Of a stretch of 64,000 bases of DNA, positions 16,489 through 26,123 are shown piece by piece. The first letter of the stretch is position 1. Each line of letters begins with the position of its first letter. A program made the translations under genes and the position numbers. Source of the stretch: Methylacidiphilum kamchatkense Kam1 (GTDB lineage Bacteria > Verrucomicrobiota > Verrucomicrobiia > Methylacidiphilales > Methylacidiphilaceae); the NCBI RefSeq assembly GCF_007475525.1, contig NZ_CP037899.1, forward strand, positions 806,001-870,000, in the 5' to 3' direction. The notes under the pieces were generated by a model. The model had not been told where the DNA came from. It searched no databases and saw nothing but the letters and a program-made list of their open reading frames with translations.

Positions 16489-17505
16489 ATGAAAAAGGAA
16501 CAGTGCATAGAACTAGCTCATGGGGCGGGAGGCAAATCGAGTAGGAAGTTAATTGAACAGGTGATATTAGCTGAATGCAAGAACCCACTTTTAGAACCTC
16601 TTGCTGACGCTGCGATTATCGAATGGGATAAAACAAGATTTGCGCTAACAACAGACAGTTATGTGGTCAGCCCCTTAGCGTTTCCGGGAGGGTCCATTGG
16701 TGAACTTGCGGTCAACGGGACAGTTAATGACCTGGCCGTTTCGGGAGCAAAGCCGCTTGTTATTTTATCCAGTTGGATTCTGGAAGCAGGGCTTTCTATG
16801 GAGGTTTTTCAACGGGAAGTCAAAGCCATGGCTCGGGCTGCCAAAGCTTCCTCGGTTATTATTGCTGGAGGAGATACAAAAGTCGTTGAGCACGGAAAAG
16901 GAGACGGGCTTTATATTACAACGACTGGATATGGGCTTGTGGAGCCAGGGGTGAATTTAGGTCCTCATAGAGTGGAAGTTGGAGATAAAATTTTACTTTC
17001 AGGTCCTATCGGTGACCATGGGATTACAGTTCTTTTAGCTCGAGGAGAAATAGAACTGGAAGCAACTCTTAAAACAGATAGCCGCCCTCTTTGGCCAATG
17101 ATTGAACCCATGATTAGATTGGAGCCAGCGGCTATCAAGTGGATGCGGGATCCGACAAGGGGAGGCTTGGCTTCAGTCCTTAATGAACTTGCCCATGACA
17201 TTGGCTTTGGAATTATGATCGAAGAGGAGTTGATCCCAATTCGTCAAGAAGTTCGGGGAGCTTGTGAGATCTTGGGTTTGGATCCCCTGCACATAGCTTC
17301 TGAAGGGCAATTTGTTGCTGTTGTGGATCAGAAGAAGGCCGTTGATTTTCAAAAGCTATTAAATGATACCCCTGGAGGAGAAGAAGCCAGAATTATTGGG
17401 GTAATTTCTGACAAACCTTCTGGAAAAGTGGTTGCTCTTTCTGAATATGGCGGGAGTCGGATGGTTGATATGCTTATAGGAGATCCCTTGCCAAGGATAT
17501 GTTAA
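16489..17505 (+). CDS. hypE: Carbamoyl dehydratase HypE
   Basis: 338 aa from the ATG at 16489. HypE dehydrates the S-carbamoyl group received from HypF to a thiocyanate for cyanide transfer. The protein has the N-terminal ELAHGAGGKSS, the PurM-like ATP-binding core (DTKVVEHGKGDG, DPTRGGLASVLNEL) and the diagnostic C-terminal PRIC, whose last cysteine is the modified residue. The TTG at 16471 is an alternative start. Its end overlaps the following SIS gene by 7 bases. Confidence 0.95.
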   Translation: MKKEQCIELAHGAGGKSSRKLIEQVILAECKNPLLEPLADAAIIEWDKTRFALTTDSYVVSPLAFPGGSIGELAVNGTVNDLAVSGAKPLVILSSWILEAGLSMEVFQREVKAMARAAKASSVIIAGGDTKVVEHGKGDGLYITTTGYGLVEPGVNLGPHRVEVGDKILLSGPIGDHGITVLLARGEIELEATLKTDSRPLWPMIEPMIRLEPAAIKWMRDPTRGGLASVLNELAHDIGFGIMIEEELIPIRQEVRGACEILGLDPLHIASEGQFVAVVDQKKAVDFQKLLNDTPGGEEARIIGVISDKPSGKVVALSEYGGSRMVDMLIGDPLPRIC

Positions 17506-18704
17506 GAAAAGAAAAATTACCAAAAGAGCTTAATTGGATAAGGCAACGGGTTGAAAAGCGGAACGAGCTCTCAACCCTGTTTTTCCAAAAAGAAGCTCTA
17601 TCATTGGCTACAATCTGCCAGCAAATTGCTAGCCGGTTTTTGAATGGAGGTAGAATTTTGGCTTTTGGTCGAGGCTCTTCTCAAACTGATGCACAGCATG
17701 TTTCGGTAGAGTTTGTCCATCCTGTAATTGTTGGCAAACGAGCGCTGCCGGCTTTAGATATCTCAGCGGATTTTTTTAATTGGCTTAAGGCCATCTGCAA
17801 GGCTAATGATATTGTTTTTGGATTTAGTGGAATTGAAGGAGATGTTTTAGTTGAAAAGGCCATTGACCTAGCATTAGAAAGGGGAGCTTTGACTTTAGCG
17901 CTCCCTGGAAAGAAGGGAAGTTATTTTATAGAAAATCCTTCTGAAGAACCTTTTATATTTCAAGAGATCGTCGAAATCCTTTATCATACCTTATGGGAAA
18001 CGGTGCATCTTTTTTTTGAACGCCGTCAGTTGGGACAATCAGGAGGAGAAGCACATTTTCTCTATCCCTTTTTGGGTAGGGATGCACAACCAGAGGAAGG
18101 GGTTATTGAGGAGGTGAGTTGGTCAATACGAGAAAAAGCCAAAGAAGATGAAAGATTGAGATTAAAGTTGGTAGAAGAAGAGGGCGAAAAGATTCTTCAG
18201 GCAGCTAAACTACTTAAAGAAAAAGGTCAACAGGGGGCTAAAATTATTCTCTTTGGCAATGGAGGATCAGCTACGGATGCCAATGACTTTGCTTTAGACT
18301 TACTGAGTATCTCTGTGGAATGGCCCAAACCTTTAACTGCCTATTCATTATCTATGGAACCAGCGGTGATCTCTGCACTAGCAAATGATGTTGGAGCAGA
18401 AGTCATTTTTTCGCGTCAATTGATGGCTCATTTGGAATCTGGGGATGTAGTCGTTGGAATTTCAACAAGTGGTGGATCACGCAATGTTTTGGCCTGTTTT
18501 GAGGAAGCAAGAAAAAAGGGGCTTTCTACTATCGCCATTTTAGGATACGATGGAGGGGAGATCGTTCGAAGAGGGCTTGCGGACCTATCGATTATCGTTC
18601 GTTCTGACTACATTCCTCGAATTCAGGAAGTGCAGGCTACTGTTTACCATTTGATCTGTGAGCTTTTAATAGAAGAGGAACCAGTAGGAAAGAGTCTAGA
18701 ATAG
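17499..18704 (+). CDS. Tandem SIS-domain protein (GmhA-like), end of the hyp operon
   Basis: 401 aa with two sugar-isomerase (SIS) domains of phosphoheptose-isomerase type. The first (about residues 20-180) has AFGRGSSQTDAQHVSVEFVH. The second (about 210-395) has LFGNGGSATDANDFALDLL, VVGISTSGGSRNVLACFEEA and a C-terminal helix with YHLICELL. The gene overlaps hypE by 7 bases, so it belongs to the operon. I recall GmhA-like genes in other group 1h hydrogenase loci, which argues for a link to maturation rather than heptose synthesis. rfaE2 at 40536 in this window keeps a lipopolysaccharide-heptose role possible. Confidence 0.8.
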   Translation: MLRKEKLPKELNWIRQRVEKRNELSTLFFQKEALSLATICQQIASRFLNGGRILAFGRGSSQTDAQHVSVEFVHPVIVGKRALPALDISADFFNWLKAICKANDIVFGFSGIEGDVLVEKAIDLALERGALTLALPGKKGSYFIENPSEEPFIFQEIVEILYHTLWETVHLFFERRQLGQSGGEAHFLYPFLGRDAQPEEGVIEEVSWSIREKAKEDERLRLKLVEEEGEKILQAAKLLKEKGQQGAKIILFGNGGSATDANDFALDLLSISVEWPKPLTAYSLSMEPAVISALANDVGAEVIFSRQLMAHLESGDVVVGISTSGGSRNVLACFEEARKKGLSTIAILGYDGGEIVRRGLADLSIIVRSDYIPRIQEVQATVYHLICELLIEEEPVGKSLE

Positions 18705-19199
18705 GTAGATATTTGATGACAACATAAGTCTTTTAGAGAAGAAAAGCTAGACCACAAAGAGTCAGTGGTTCTGGGGGAATGGGTTTCAAGGACAAAAAGA
18801 AAGGCAGCAAGCTTTGGTTGAAGTCCTGTGAATTTCTCTTTAGGTGGTGATGTACGAATAAAGGCTTCTCAAGAGGATTATCGAATGGAGAAAATTGGGG
18901 GAATATAGTCTACCAATACAGAAATGTGCAGTCTGAAGGAGTCTAGGCAATCTTTAAGAGCGGTATTCAAATAGAAAAAATAATGTTTTTATTGTTTTTG
19001 CTTTAATCTTCTTTGTGGGCGTGAGGTTAGCAGAACTGAATAATAGTTAGAAAATAATCCTTTACGAACAGGCTCAAGACCGATCACCCCGGAGAGAGTA
19101 ACAGACAGGTCTTGCCTGTAAAACCCAACGACTCATGCATAAGTACCCAACTCAGTTTCGGAATGCAGATACAGCAGTCGTTATTCCCGCAGTCTGCTG
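18705..19199. other. Non-coding stretch after the hyp operon
   Basis: About 500 bases with frequent stops in all frames and no recognised motif or terminator. It leads into the TnpB remnant and may include its decayed 5' part. Confidence 0.45.
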
Positions 19200-19541
19200 C
19201 GCAAGCTGGAGGCTGATAGAGCTAAGCTCAACTTTGCAGACGATTCGCAGATTCCCAAAGGCAAATGGATACCGGTGTCGAAGAAAACAAGAAAGTTCAG
19301 AGCCAAGCTCTCCCGGCTCCATGTCCAAGTTGCAAATATACTACAAGATGCCCTGCACAAGCTCATCTCTGACCTCCAGGGTTGATTCTATACGGTCGTC
19401 ATCGAGGACTTGAATGTGTGCGGGATGCTGAAGAACCGCCACCTGGCCCGGTCCATTGCCGATGTGAGTTTTTTCATGTTTCGGCGGCAACTGGAATACA
19501 AGGCTGAGCAGCATGGTGGTTTCGTTCTAAGACTGGAGTAA
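19200..19541 (+). pseudogene. Remnant of IS200/IS605-family TnpB
   Basis: One frame reads WIPVSKKTRKFRAKLSRLHV then ANILQDALHKLISDLQG, a stop (TGA at 19383), and continues in frame as VVIEDLNVCGMLKNRHLARS then ADVSFFMFRRQLEYKAEQHG to a stop at 19541. This is the middle of TnpB, including the EDLN glutamate of the RuvC site. The N-terminal third, the first catalytic Asp and the zinc-finger end are missing, so the element is dead. GC content is locally higher than its surroundings, fitting a transferred element. Confidence 0.75.
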
Positions 19542-19653
19542 AACCGCCTTGTGAAGCAAGAAGTCAGCTTAAAGCAGGATTAGGCGGATACGAGTAGGTC
19601 TTATAGAACGGCAAACAGCTGCTTCGTTTATCTTTGAGTCTTTTCTCCGACCA

Positions 19654-20673
19654 TTATTTTGAAGCTAATAGCAGTGGGGAATGGTACCCGATGTCGTGAT
19701 AGGCAAATTTCGAAAATCCGGCATCTTTTAGCCAATCTTCATATTCTTCCCTGGAATACACTCCTCCTTCTTTTGTGTATAAGAGCATTTGTAACCCAAA
19801 AAGGACGGCTTCCAAGGGTTCTGTCCGCTGTCGGTTCGGTAAAAATTCTAAAATGGCTATGCGTCCATCCGAAGCAATAACTTTAGCGATCTTCTTAAAC
19901 AGTTGTCGGCTTTTGTTTTCGCCTTCCATATGCAGAATATGGCCAAAAATCACAAGATTGAAATTGTTATGAGGAAAATCTATTTCATCAATATTTCCAG
20001 CTAAAAACTCATAGCGATCAAGCAGCCCATATCTTTGAACATAATTTCTGGTATATTCAAGAACGCCAGGGTAATCCACGGCGGTGACCTTTGAATTTCT
20101 ATCTGCCAATGCAACGGCAATACTCCATACAGCCGAGCCACAGCCTATGTCCAACACTTGAAGTCCATTGCTTGTACGGCCGGCTCCTATTGTTTCCGCT
20201 GCTTTTATTGCAGGATTACGATGAAAGATGTGGAGAAAGTTAATGAGTTTTGGGAAAAACTCTTCGGCTTTAGTCTTATCATCCACTGTTTCTGAAAGTC
20301 CTCCTTTCAGTATGGCTGTGGTTAAGGCTTCCCAATTCTTATTTAAGAAAGAATCTATAAAGAAGTTACCTATATAATCTGGACTTTCTTCAATAAACAA
20401 ATTTTTGGAAAGGGCAGAAAGGCTGTAGAGGTGGTTTTCTTTTTCGAGGAGTCCTAAGGCCGTAAGACTGTCCAGAAAAAAAATCACACCTCTTTGACTA
20501 GCTCCCAATTTTTCAGTTATATCCCTAACTGTCATTGCGTGGCTGTTCAATATCCGGAAAATAGAAAGATCGATAGCGGATTTTATAATATGAAAAATTC
20601 TAATATCAGACAGAAAGTTGAAGTTAAAAAGAGTTGAAGAGTTAAAATCAAGGGCGAAGGTGTTTTTAAGCAT
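19654..20673 (-). CDS. SAM-dependent O-methyltransferase (Methyltransf_2 type)
   Basis: 339 aa. The N-terminal 100 residues form a winged-helix dimerisation domain (LNSHAMTVRDITEKLGASQR). A Rossmann methyltransferase domain follows with SAM motif I VLDIGCGSAVWSIAVAL, acidic loop VTAVDYPGVLEY, GNIDEIDFP and VIFGHILHMEGENKSR. The layout matches hydroxyneurosporene or small-molecule O-methyltransferases. It is isolated: a TnpB remnant lies downstream and an integrase remnant upstream, suggesting it arrived with mobile DNA. The substrate is unknown. Confidence 0.8.
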   Translation of the reverse strand: MLKNTFALDFNSSTLFNFNFLSDIRIFHIIKSAIDLSIFRILNSHAMTVRDITEKLGASQRGVIFFLDSLTALGLLEKENHLYSLSALSKNLFIEESPDYIGNFFIDSFLNKNWEALTTAILKGGLSETVDDKTKAEEFFPKLINFLHIFHRNPAIKAAETIGAGRTSNGLQVLDIGCGSAVWSIAVALADRNSKVTAVDYPGVLEYTRNYVQRYGLLDRYEFLAGNIDEIDFPHNNFNLVIFGHILHMEGENKSRQLFKKIAKVIASDGRIAILEFLPNRQRTEPLEAVLFGLQMLLYTKEGGVYSREEYEDWLKDAGFSKFAYHDIGYHSPLLLASK

Positions 20674-20938
20674 GATAGCTTTTATATATAGTCATAAATG
20701 TCCTGTAAAGGAAATTTCGAAACTCAGTTAGTCTCTTTATATTTTTAAGAACCTATTCGATAACGACTTGTGCAAAATACTTCTGCCTCAGATACTATCT
20801 AGCATAACAAAAACAGTAGAAATATAAAATTGGTTATGTAGGTCGAAACAGCAAGACAGAGGATCATTCAGGAACTTTCTAATTTGGCTATTTTGTTAGA
20901 GATGTATCGGAAGGAAAAAGGAAAAATTATGTCAGTAA

Positions 20939-21088
20939 ATTTCAGAAAGAAAAAAAGAGCGCGTTGTTAAGGAAGCAGGTATGTTGTGGAACAATAAGGG
21001 CATAAGGCATTCCTTTGATAGCTATAGTCTGTCTCAAGCCAACAATGTCCAGCAAGTCAGCCTTGAACTTAGGCATTTATCACAATAA
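20939..21088 (+). pseudogene. C-terminal remnant of a tyrosine recombinase/integrase
   Basis: An open stretch reads ERVVKEAGMLWNNKGIRHSF then DSYSLSQANNVQQVSLEL and stops at 21086. The RHSF-x-SY pattern after a KEAG-x-W segment matches the second catalytic-Arg region of tyrosine recombinases common in Verrucomicrobia and Planctomycetes. The expected H/W box and the catalytic Tyr are absent, and a stop precedes the segment at 20936, so only a fragment survives. Confidence 0.55.
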
Positions 21089-21689
21089 AGGCTTTTCAGC
21101 ATTACAGGAGATGATGAAATCCTACGAGGTCCAAAGATATTTCTTTATATTCCTGCATACATTGTGTTCTAAGGTAATAGCGTTTTACATTAGCGAATCA
21201 AATCCTAGAATATAGAAGATAGATCATTGCATAAGGTTTATCGACAGGAATCTATGCAGTACGACAGTGAATTTAGGCTTTGAGCATAATACAAAGTATT
21301 AATTTGACGAGAGTAAATAGAACATCACAAGTATTTGGTTAATATTTAAAAAATAGAAGCGTATTCACGATATTTAAAAACTGGCATTTCATCATAACTT
21401 TTTGGTCAATGGTTCTTCCATTTTTATTCTTTCAGACACATCCCTACGGCTTGAAAAAGAGCGCGACGCAGGGGCAAGGCACTGGTATTGGATACTTCGA
21501 ACCCATTCACGCTGTATTAGCCGAGCTGCCAAACCGGATTCTCCCCAGATAATTACCTAGTGGATACTTTCGAGAGGTATATTTTTAATGGGGGATTAAC
21601 AGCTGACGAGATAAAAGTAGTATGGCTGCAGGATACAGTTTTAGTGTTGCTCTTTATTTGTTATAACATATTTATTCTTTTTTAATTCT
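21089..21689. other. Intergenic stretch, no gene recognised
   Basis: About 600 bases with stops in all frames. A short frame near 21475-21550 reads GIGYFEPIHAVLAELPNRIL before a stop and looks like a coding remnant, but I do not recognise it. Confidence 0.4.
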
Positions 21690-21701
21690 TTGAAGTCGAC
21701 T

Positions 21702-22007
21702 ATGACGGCTCTAGCTAAATTTTTTCTACCAATTCAATTCATTTTTCCTGGTCTCAGAAACGAGCGATGCATTTTAGAAAGCAAATTATTCATTCTATTA
21801 CTTTGGTTATCTCATCTGGATTTCATTGCTGAACAAAAATTAGTTGTCCTTTTTTCTATTGCTTCATTATTTTTACCATACTTCGGATTGCTTATTCGAA
21901 TGTACAGCATTCTAATGCAGAAGTTTTCCGGATCATTACTCTATGCAAAAGATAATGTGATTGTGGTGGAGATTCTGAACGACCTGTTTGCTGGAAAAAA
22001 ACAGTGA
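21702..22007 (+). CDS. Hypothetical small hydrophobic protein, possibly not a real gene
   Basis: 101 aa from the ATG at 21702 (a TTG at 21690 is also in frame). It has two hydrophobic stretches, SKLFILLLWLSHLDF and LVVLFSIASLFLPYFGLLI, and a charged end. There is no recognised family, no good ribosome site, and it lies in a decayed region, so it may be a chance ORF or a fragment. Confidence 0.25.
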   Translation: MTALAKFFLPIQFIFPGLRNERCILESKLFILLLWLSHLDFIAEQKLVVLFSIASLFLPYFGLLIRMYSILMQKFSGSLLYAKDNVIVVEILNDLFAGKKQ

Positions 22008-22283
22008 TTCTTCAAAACCTCTTAAAAATAGAGTTAATATTTTTTATGAGGAATACGATTGTTCTGTTAAGCTACCGTTAAAAACCAGGTAAAATCTTTT
22101 TAAGCAGACCTTCCAGCTTTATCATCAAAGGGATTACTCAATACCCCTTAATGTAGTTACAAAAATTGGGATTTTTTGATTTTAAAAATTCCAATATTGA
22201 ATTTGTCTTATTTTATTTTGTCTTATAGTTTTCTCTTTTAAAAGAATTTTTCTCAATATTGGAAAACCTTTATTCCTTATTAT

Positions 22284-23327
22284 ATGCGCCCTTTAGTAGT
22301 AAATCTAAAAAAACATCAATTCTTTTGGATGATTCTTGCAGCTTATTTGTTCGGAGGTCTTTTTCCTGAATTTGGAAATTGGATGAGACAAACCCAAATC
22401 TGTAAAATTCATCTTTTCATGCAATCGCTGTCTATCAACATAGCAATGATCCTTTTAGTTATAGTTCTCTTTTTTAGTGGTATTCATGCAAAGTTCTCAT
22501 CGATCTTTTCTTCACCTACATCTTTGGTAAGAACTGTAATAGGATTGTGTGCAGCGATCATTTTCCCTCCATTTTTTTTGTTCATTTTTAAGTTCTTTTC
22601 AATTCCTTTTAGTCAATACGAGCTTATTGAGAGTATTTTTTTGGGATTAGCCATTGTCTCAGCAATGCCTGTGGCAGGATTCTCAACGGTATGGTCACAA
22701 TATGCTGGAGGAAATGTGATTTTTTCTCTCCAATTAGTTCTTTTTACTACTTTCCTCAGTCCCCTTTTTTCTCCTTGGGTATTGCAGTGGATGGAAAAGA
22801 TGATTAGTGGTTCCTATGCACTAGACCTTCATGCAGTAATTGCTAAAAGAATAGGAATTTTTCTTTTATTGTTTGTTATTTTTCCTACCGTAAGTGGTTC
22901 ATTATGTCGTTGTGTTTTAAAAGACCTAAAGTTGACTTCAGTTCACTATATAGAAAATACTTTTTTACTTCTTCTTTGCTATGCAAATAGCACGGCTTCT
23001 TTACCGAAAATATTTCAACAAGCAAATTTTTTATTTTTATTAACAGTTTTATGTTTTTCTTTTATTTATTGTTTTTCTCGTTTCTATGTTGGGAATATTA
23101 TTGGTTGGTTGTTTCATTATCAGGAAGACGTGAGAAAGTCACTCGTTTTTGGAACAGGAATGAGTAATACTGGTAGTGCTTTGGTTTTAGCCAACTTAGC
23201 TTTGTCAAATCATCCAAGGGCAATATTTGTAATTCTTTTGTATGATGTTATCCAACTATTTGTAGGATTATATATGTTATCGTTCTTCCAAAATCAAAAA
23301 TCTATATCTCTTAAAATAAATTCTTAA
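22284..23327 (+). CDS. BASS-family (bile acid:sodium symporter-like) transporter
   Basis: 347 aa integral membrane protein with about nine or ten hydrophobic helices. The segment LGLAIVSAMPVAGFSTVWSQ then YAGGNVIFSLQLVLFTTFLS is the conserved first crossing helix of SBF/BASS and ArsB-like carriers, and GTGMSNTGSALVLANLAL is the second, near the C-terminus. The family moves organic anions, or arsenite in the ACR3 branch; ACR3's characteristic cysteine is not evident. The gene stands alone in a region rich in decayed mobile DNA. Confidence 0.72.
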   Translation: MRPLVVNLKKHQFFWMILAAYLFGGLFPEFGNWMRQTQICKIHLFMQSLSINIAMILLVIVLFFSGIHAKFSSIFSSPTSLVRTVIGLCAAIIFPPFFLFIFKFFSIPFSQYELIESIFLGLAIVSAMPVAGFSTVWSQYAGGNVIFSLQLVLFTTFLSPLFSPWVLQWMEKMISGSYALDLHAVIAKRIGIFLLLFVIFPTVSGSLCRCVLKDLKLTSVHYIENTFLLLLCYANSTASLPKIFQQANFLFLLTVLCFSFIYCFSRFYVGNIIGWLFHYQEDVRKSLVFGTGMSNTGSALVLANLALSNHPRAIFVILLYDVIQLFVGLYMLSFFQNQKSISLKINS

Positions 23328-24658
23328 AATGTTTTCGTTTGAGTTACCAAAGCTTTTGATCTTGCTCAAAATCTTTAAACATGTATTTTCTGAGTTCTTT
23401 TTTTTGAAGAAAGCATTCATGCGTTCCACGAGCTTTGCTTTCTCTTCTGAAGAATATTCTAACTTATTTACGATATGTTTTGTTCATATTACAAGAATAA
23501 ATACAAGCTCATGGAAAATCTCAGGCACACCTTGGTTACTCCACTACGGGTCGATAGCAAGGTTCGAAAAAAGCGGAATAGTAAACAATTCCCAGTGTAG
23601 GAACTTCCTGGCTTTCTGCTATTTGCTGGAAATAAGCCTGTATATTTTTAACTTCTATGACTGCATGTTCTCCTTTTCTCCGATGCTCCATCCTTCTTTA
23701 ATTTTCGTTGCCTCGTACAACTTAAGTTCAGGTTAACGGCTATTTTTCTTATGCCCCAATCCTTTATCAGTTCCCAATGTATCGATGACCACTTTGATAC
23801 CTTCCTGTTTCCCACAGTTTCTTCTCATTCTCCCATTTCAGATTTTCAAAAATTAACATAAGAAATGATTTCCAATGCCAGCTCAAAATCTTCTACCGCA
23901 TAATGCTGCTTTTTTATTTCTATGGGTTGAATGGTCGAAGCCAGCCTCTCCTTGCTATAATACGTTATGTCCATTCGATAGGACCTGAATACTATAATAT
24001 TTCCCTTTCAGATTTCACTTTGTTAGGAATGCCATATTGCTTGCAGTAATGAAAAGCTCATCGCATCATCAGTGGAGTTTATTTTGATGTTTTTCATTAG
24101 CAGGAGACATTCCTCATTCTCCGTATTCATTGAGCAGGACGGAGAGGAGAATTCCTCGAGAAGTTCAAGAGACTGTCCTGCCGCTTTGGTCTTCCGTTAG
24201 CACTGACAACCTTGCCCTCCATGACGACAATACTTAGGTAAATCATCCAAAAGATCTAACAGATGGTCTTCATCAAACTTTTCTGAAATTTCCAGCGCAA
24301 GGCTCTTGTTCAGAGCATTTAGGGTTTAACTAATCCTACATATCACCCTTCTTCGAAAGTAAAATGCGGCATATCTCTTGTCCAGCTTGATAAGAGGACA
24401 TTACAGACGGTCGATAAGATTATATATTGACCCTGCCGTACTGAAAGGGATAGCATCGAGCATTATTTGTTTATTTAAAATTATAGAGCTTCTTTATATG
24501 CGCATCCAATGTTTCTTAAACTTGTCCAGTCAAACGTCTCAATGATACGGTTATGGAAGATATTAACATTGTAGAAATAATCCAAGCAAAAGATAAAGTT
24601 AGATACTGCTTTATTGCAACTCTCAAATCGCTATAAAGATAAAGACTGCTACAATATT
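23328..24658. other. Degenerate region, probably decayed coding DNA on the minus strand
   Basis: Some 1.3 kb without an intact gene. On the minus strand, short coding-like pieces separated by stops and shifts can be read, such as NRIIETFDWTSLRNIGCAYK near 24500-24560, EISEKFDEDHLLDLLDDLPK near 24240-24300 and NMQS-type fragments near 23660. They resemble a broken transposase-sized protein, but I cannot name the family. The plus-strand frame 23329-23736 appears to be a chance opening across this material. Confidence 0.4.
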
Positions 24659-25132
24659 TTATTGAGCAATAAGATCAAGTGGCTTCTGTTGGTAAAATAT
24701 CCGATTTAAACGGTTATCTTCATCAGAAAAAATAAAGTATGTCTCATAAACATAATGAGAAGGATCTTTGTAGCTCCATTTCAATACATGGGCTCGGATT
24801 AAATTCCCATTTTGTTTGTTACTCGTTGCTATATATCCTGACATTATACGCCCTCTTCGGTAGTGGAGATTCATGACATCAAACCGCTCATATTCCTCGC
24901 CCATGATTTTAATAACTTGTTCTTGAGGCATTCCTTGTTGAAAATGATGGCCTTTCAGTTCCCAAGTAGACCAGAAAGTCTGCACAAAGGGTGTCCCAAA
25001 TGGAGGGTGAATTGATGGTTCTTTAATATTTGGTCGTTTAGGAAAATCAGGAATAGGGTAAACTTGTGCATAACTGCTAAGAGCAAATACCATTATTCCA
25101 ACAGCAAAGGAAAGAAAAGTAAACTTTTTCAT
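24659..25132 (-). CDS. Small exported protein of unknown function
   Basis: 157 aa with a clear signal peptide (MKKFTFLSFAVGIMVFALSS, cleavage after YAQ). The mature part is Pro-rich at first (YPIPDFPKRPNIKEP), then has a GMPQEQVIKIMGEEYERFDV segment resembling the SmpA/OmlA (BamE-like) turn that follows a helix, and a final beta-rich part (HYVYETYFIFSDEDNRLNRI). It is probably periplasmic. There is no lipobox cysteine and no operon partner. Confidence 0.6.
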   Translation of the reverse strand: MKKFTFLSFAVGIMVFALSSYAQVYPIPDFPKRPNIKEPSIHPPFGTPFVQTFWSTWELKGHHFQQGMPQEQVIKIMGEEYERFDVMNLHYRRGRIMSGYIATSNKQNGNLIRAHVLKWSYKDPSHYVYETYFIFSDEDNRLNRIFYQQKPLDLIAQ

Positions 25133-25559
25133 ATGGAAAAATATAGAACCATAAGTTTCTTAGCTAGGACAAAGCTTTTCTATTCCCCCTAAAAGAATAG
25201 GAGAAAGCGGATGCAAACTTATGTTGTTTTTTCTCACAGCATAGAGAGACTGTCCATTGTAAACAATTTGAAAAAAAGACGGTCTTTGAAGATCTGCTGT
25301 TAGGCGATTCTATTTTATTTTAAAAATTTTAGATGTAATAATTGTAATCATTTCCATATAAAAGAAGATATATTTGACACAAGTAAAGTTATAGAATAGG
25401 CTAATAAACAGCTTTGATGAGGTGGCTTTGTATTGGTTAAAGGATAAAGAGCTTCCCTTACAAGACTCAAAGAAGATAATCGATGATGGGAAGTTTCTTA
25501 TTCTTATAATAGAAGCTCATAAAAAAGGTCATCTCACACATTCTATAAAGGAGGATCTT
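25133..25559. other. Divergent upstream region of the exported protein and the His-rich gene
   Basis: No coding sequence is seen beyond an in-frame upstream extension of the His-rich gene. A TTGACA lies at 25374-25379 but is not followed by a good -10 box at normal spacing. Confidence 0.4.
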
Positions 25560-25775
25560 ATGGCCGATACGGTTGCTGAAGAACATGAAAAAGCCGCGAT
25601 GCATCACGAACATGCAGCAGTGCACTACAGAAAAGCTGCAGAACATCATCGAGCTGGTGAACATGCAGATTCAGGTCATCATGCTCATATAGCTCACGGG
25701 CATGCCAAACATGCTCAAGCTCATGCCGAGGCTGCAGCTAAAGAAGAAGCAAACATGCATGATAAGAAACCTTGA
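25560..25775 (+). CDS. Small His/Ala-rich protein, possible metal-binding helix bundle
   Basis: 71 aa from the ATG at 25560, chosen because a perfect AAAGGAGG site lies just upstream; an in-frame GTG/ATG extension to 25422 lacks one. About a fifth of the residues are histidine, arranged in a helical pattern of EHEKAAMHHEHAAVHYRKAAEHH and similar shorter repeats, such as HHAHIAHGHAKHAQAHAEAA. There is no signal peptide. Similar short proteins occur widely in soil bacteria without known function. Metal or acid buffering is a plausible inference in an acidophile with nickel enzymes. Confidence 0.7.
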   Translation: MADTVAEEHEKAAMHHEHAAVHYRKAAEHHRAGEHADSGHHAHIAHGHAKHAQAHAEAAAKEEANMHDKKP

Positions 25776-26123
25776 GCATGATTGTAAGTAGATTAAAACA
25801 TATTAATGAATAAATATAACGCATTCAAGAACGGTTACATATATGTTTCTGAAAATTTAGGAAAGATTTGAAATAGAAAAGTGGTAAATGGCAGTATATG
25901 CGTTTGTACGTTATAGATAAATAAATAATGGAATGGTGGTATTGTATAAGAATGAGAAGCAGTTCAGGCGTGTTCCTGCAGAAAATATAAGATTTAATCA
26001 TAAGCTATTGTGTAAAAAGAGATTTACTTGGCTGTAATTGCAAAGGTCATTTTTGAATGAAATAGATTTCAAAAAATTAAATTAATGTAATAGTTTTTTA
26101 TACTGTTTAAATTCATTAGAAGA
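25776..26123. other. Intergenic stretch, nothing recognised
   Basis: AT-rich, with stops in all frames and no clear hairpin or promoter. Confidence 0.4.

Noticed and set aside
19135-19413. 92-aa ORF overlapping the TnpB remnant
   Set aside because: It is out of frame with the recognisable TnpB sequence and has no similarity I know of.
21015-21215. 66-aa ORF overlapping the integrase remnant
   Set aside because: Different frame from the conserved integrase piece and without coding character.
23329-23736. 135-aa ORF after the BASS transporter gene
   Set aside because: Composition looks like the opposite strand of broken coding DNA; no ribosome site and no recognised motif.
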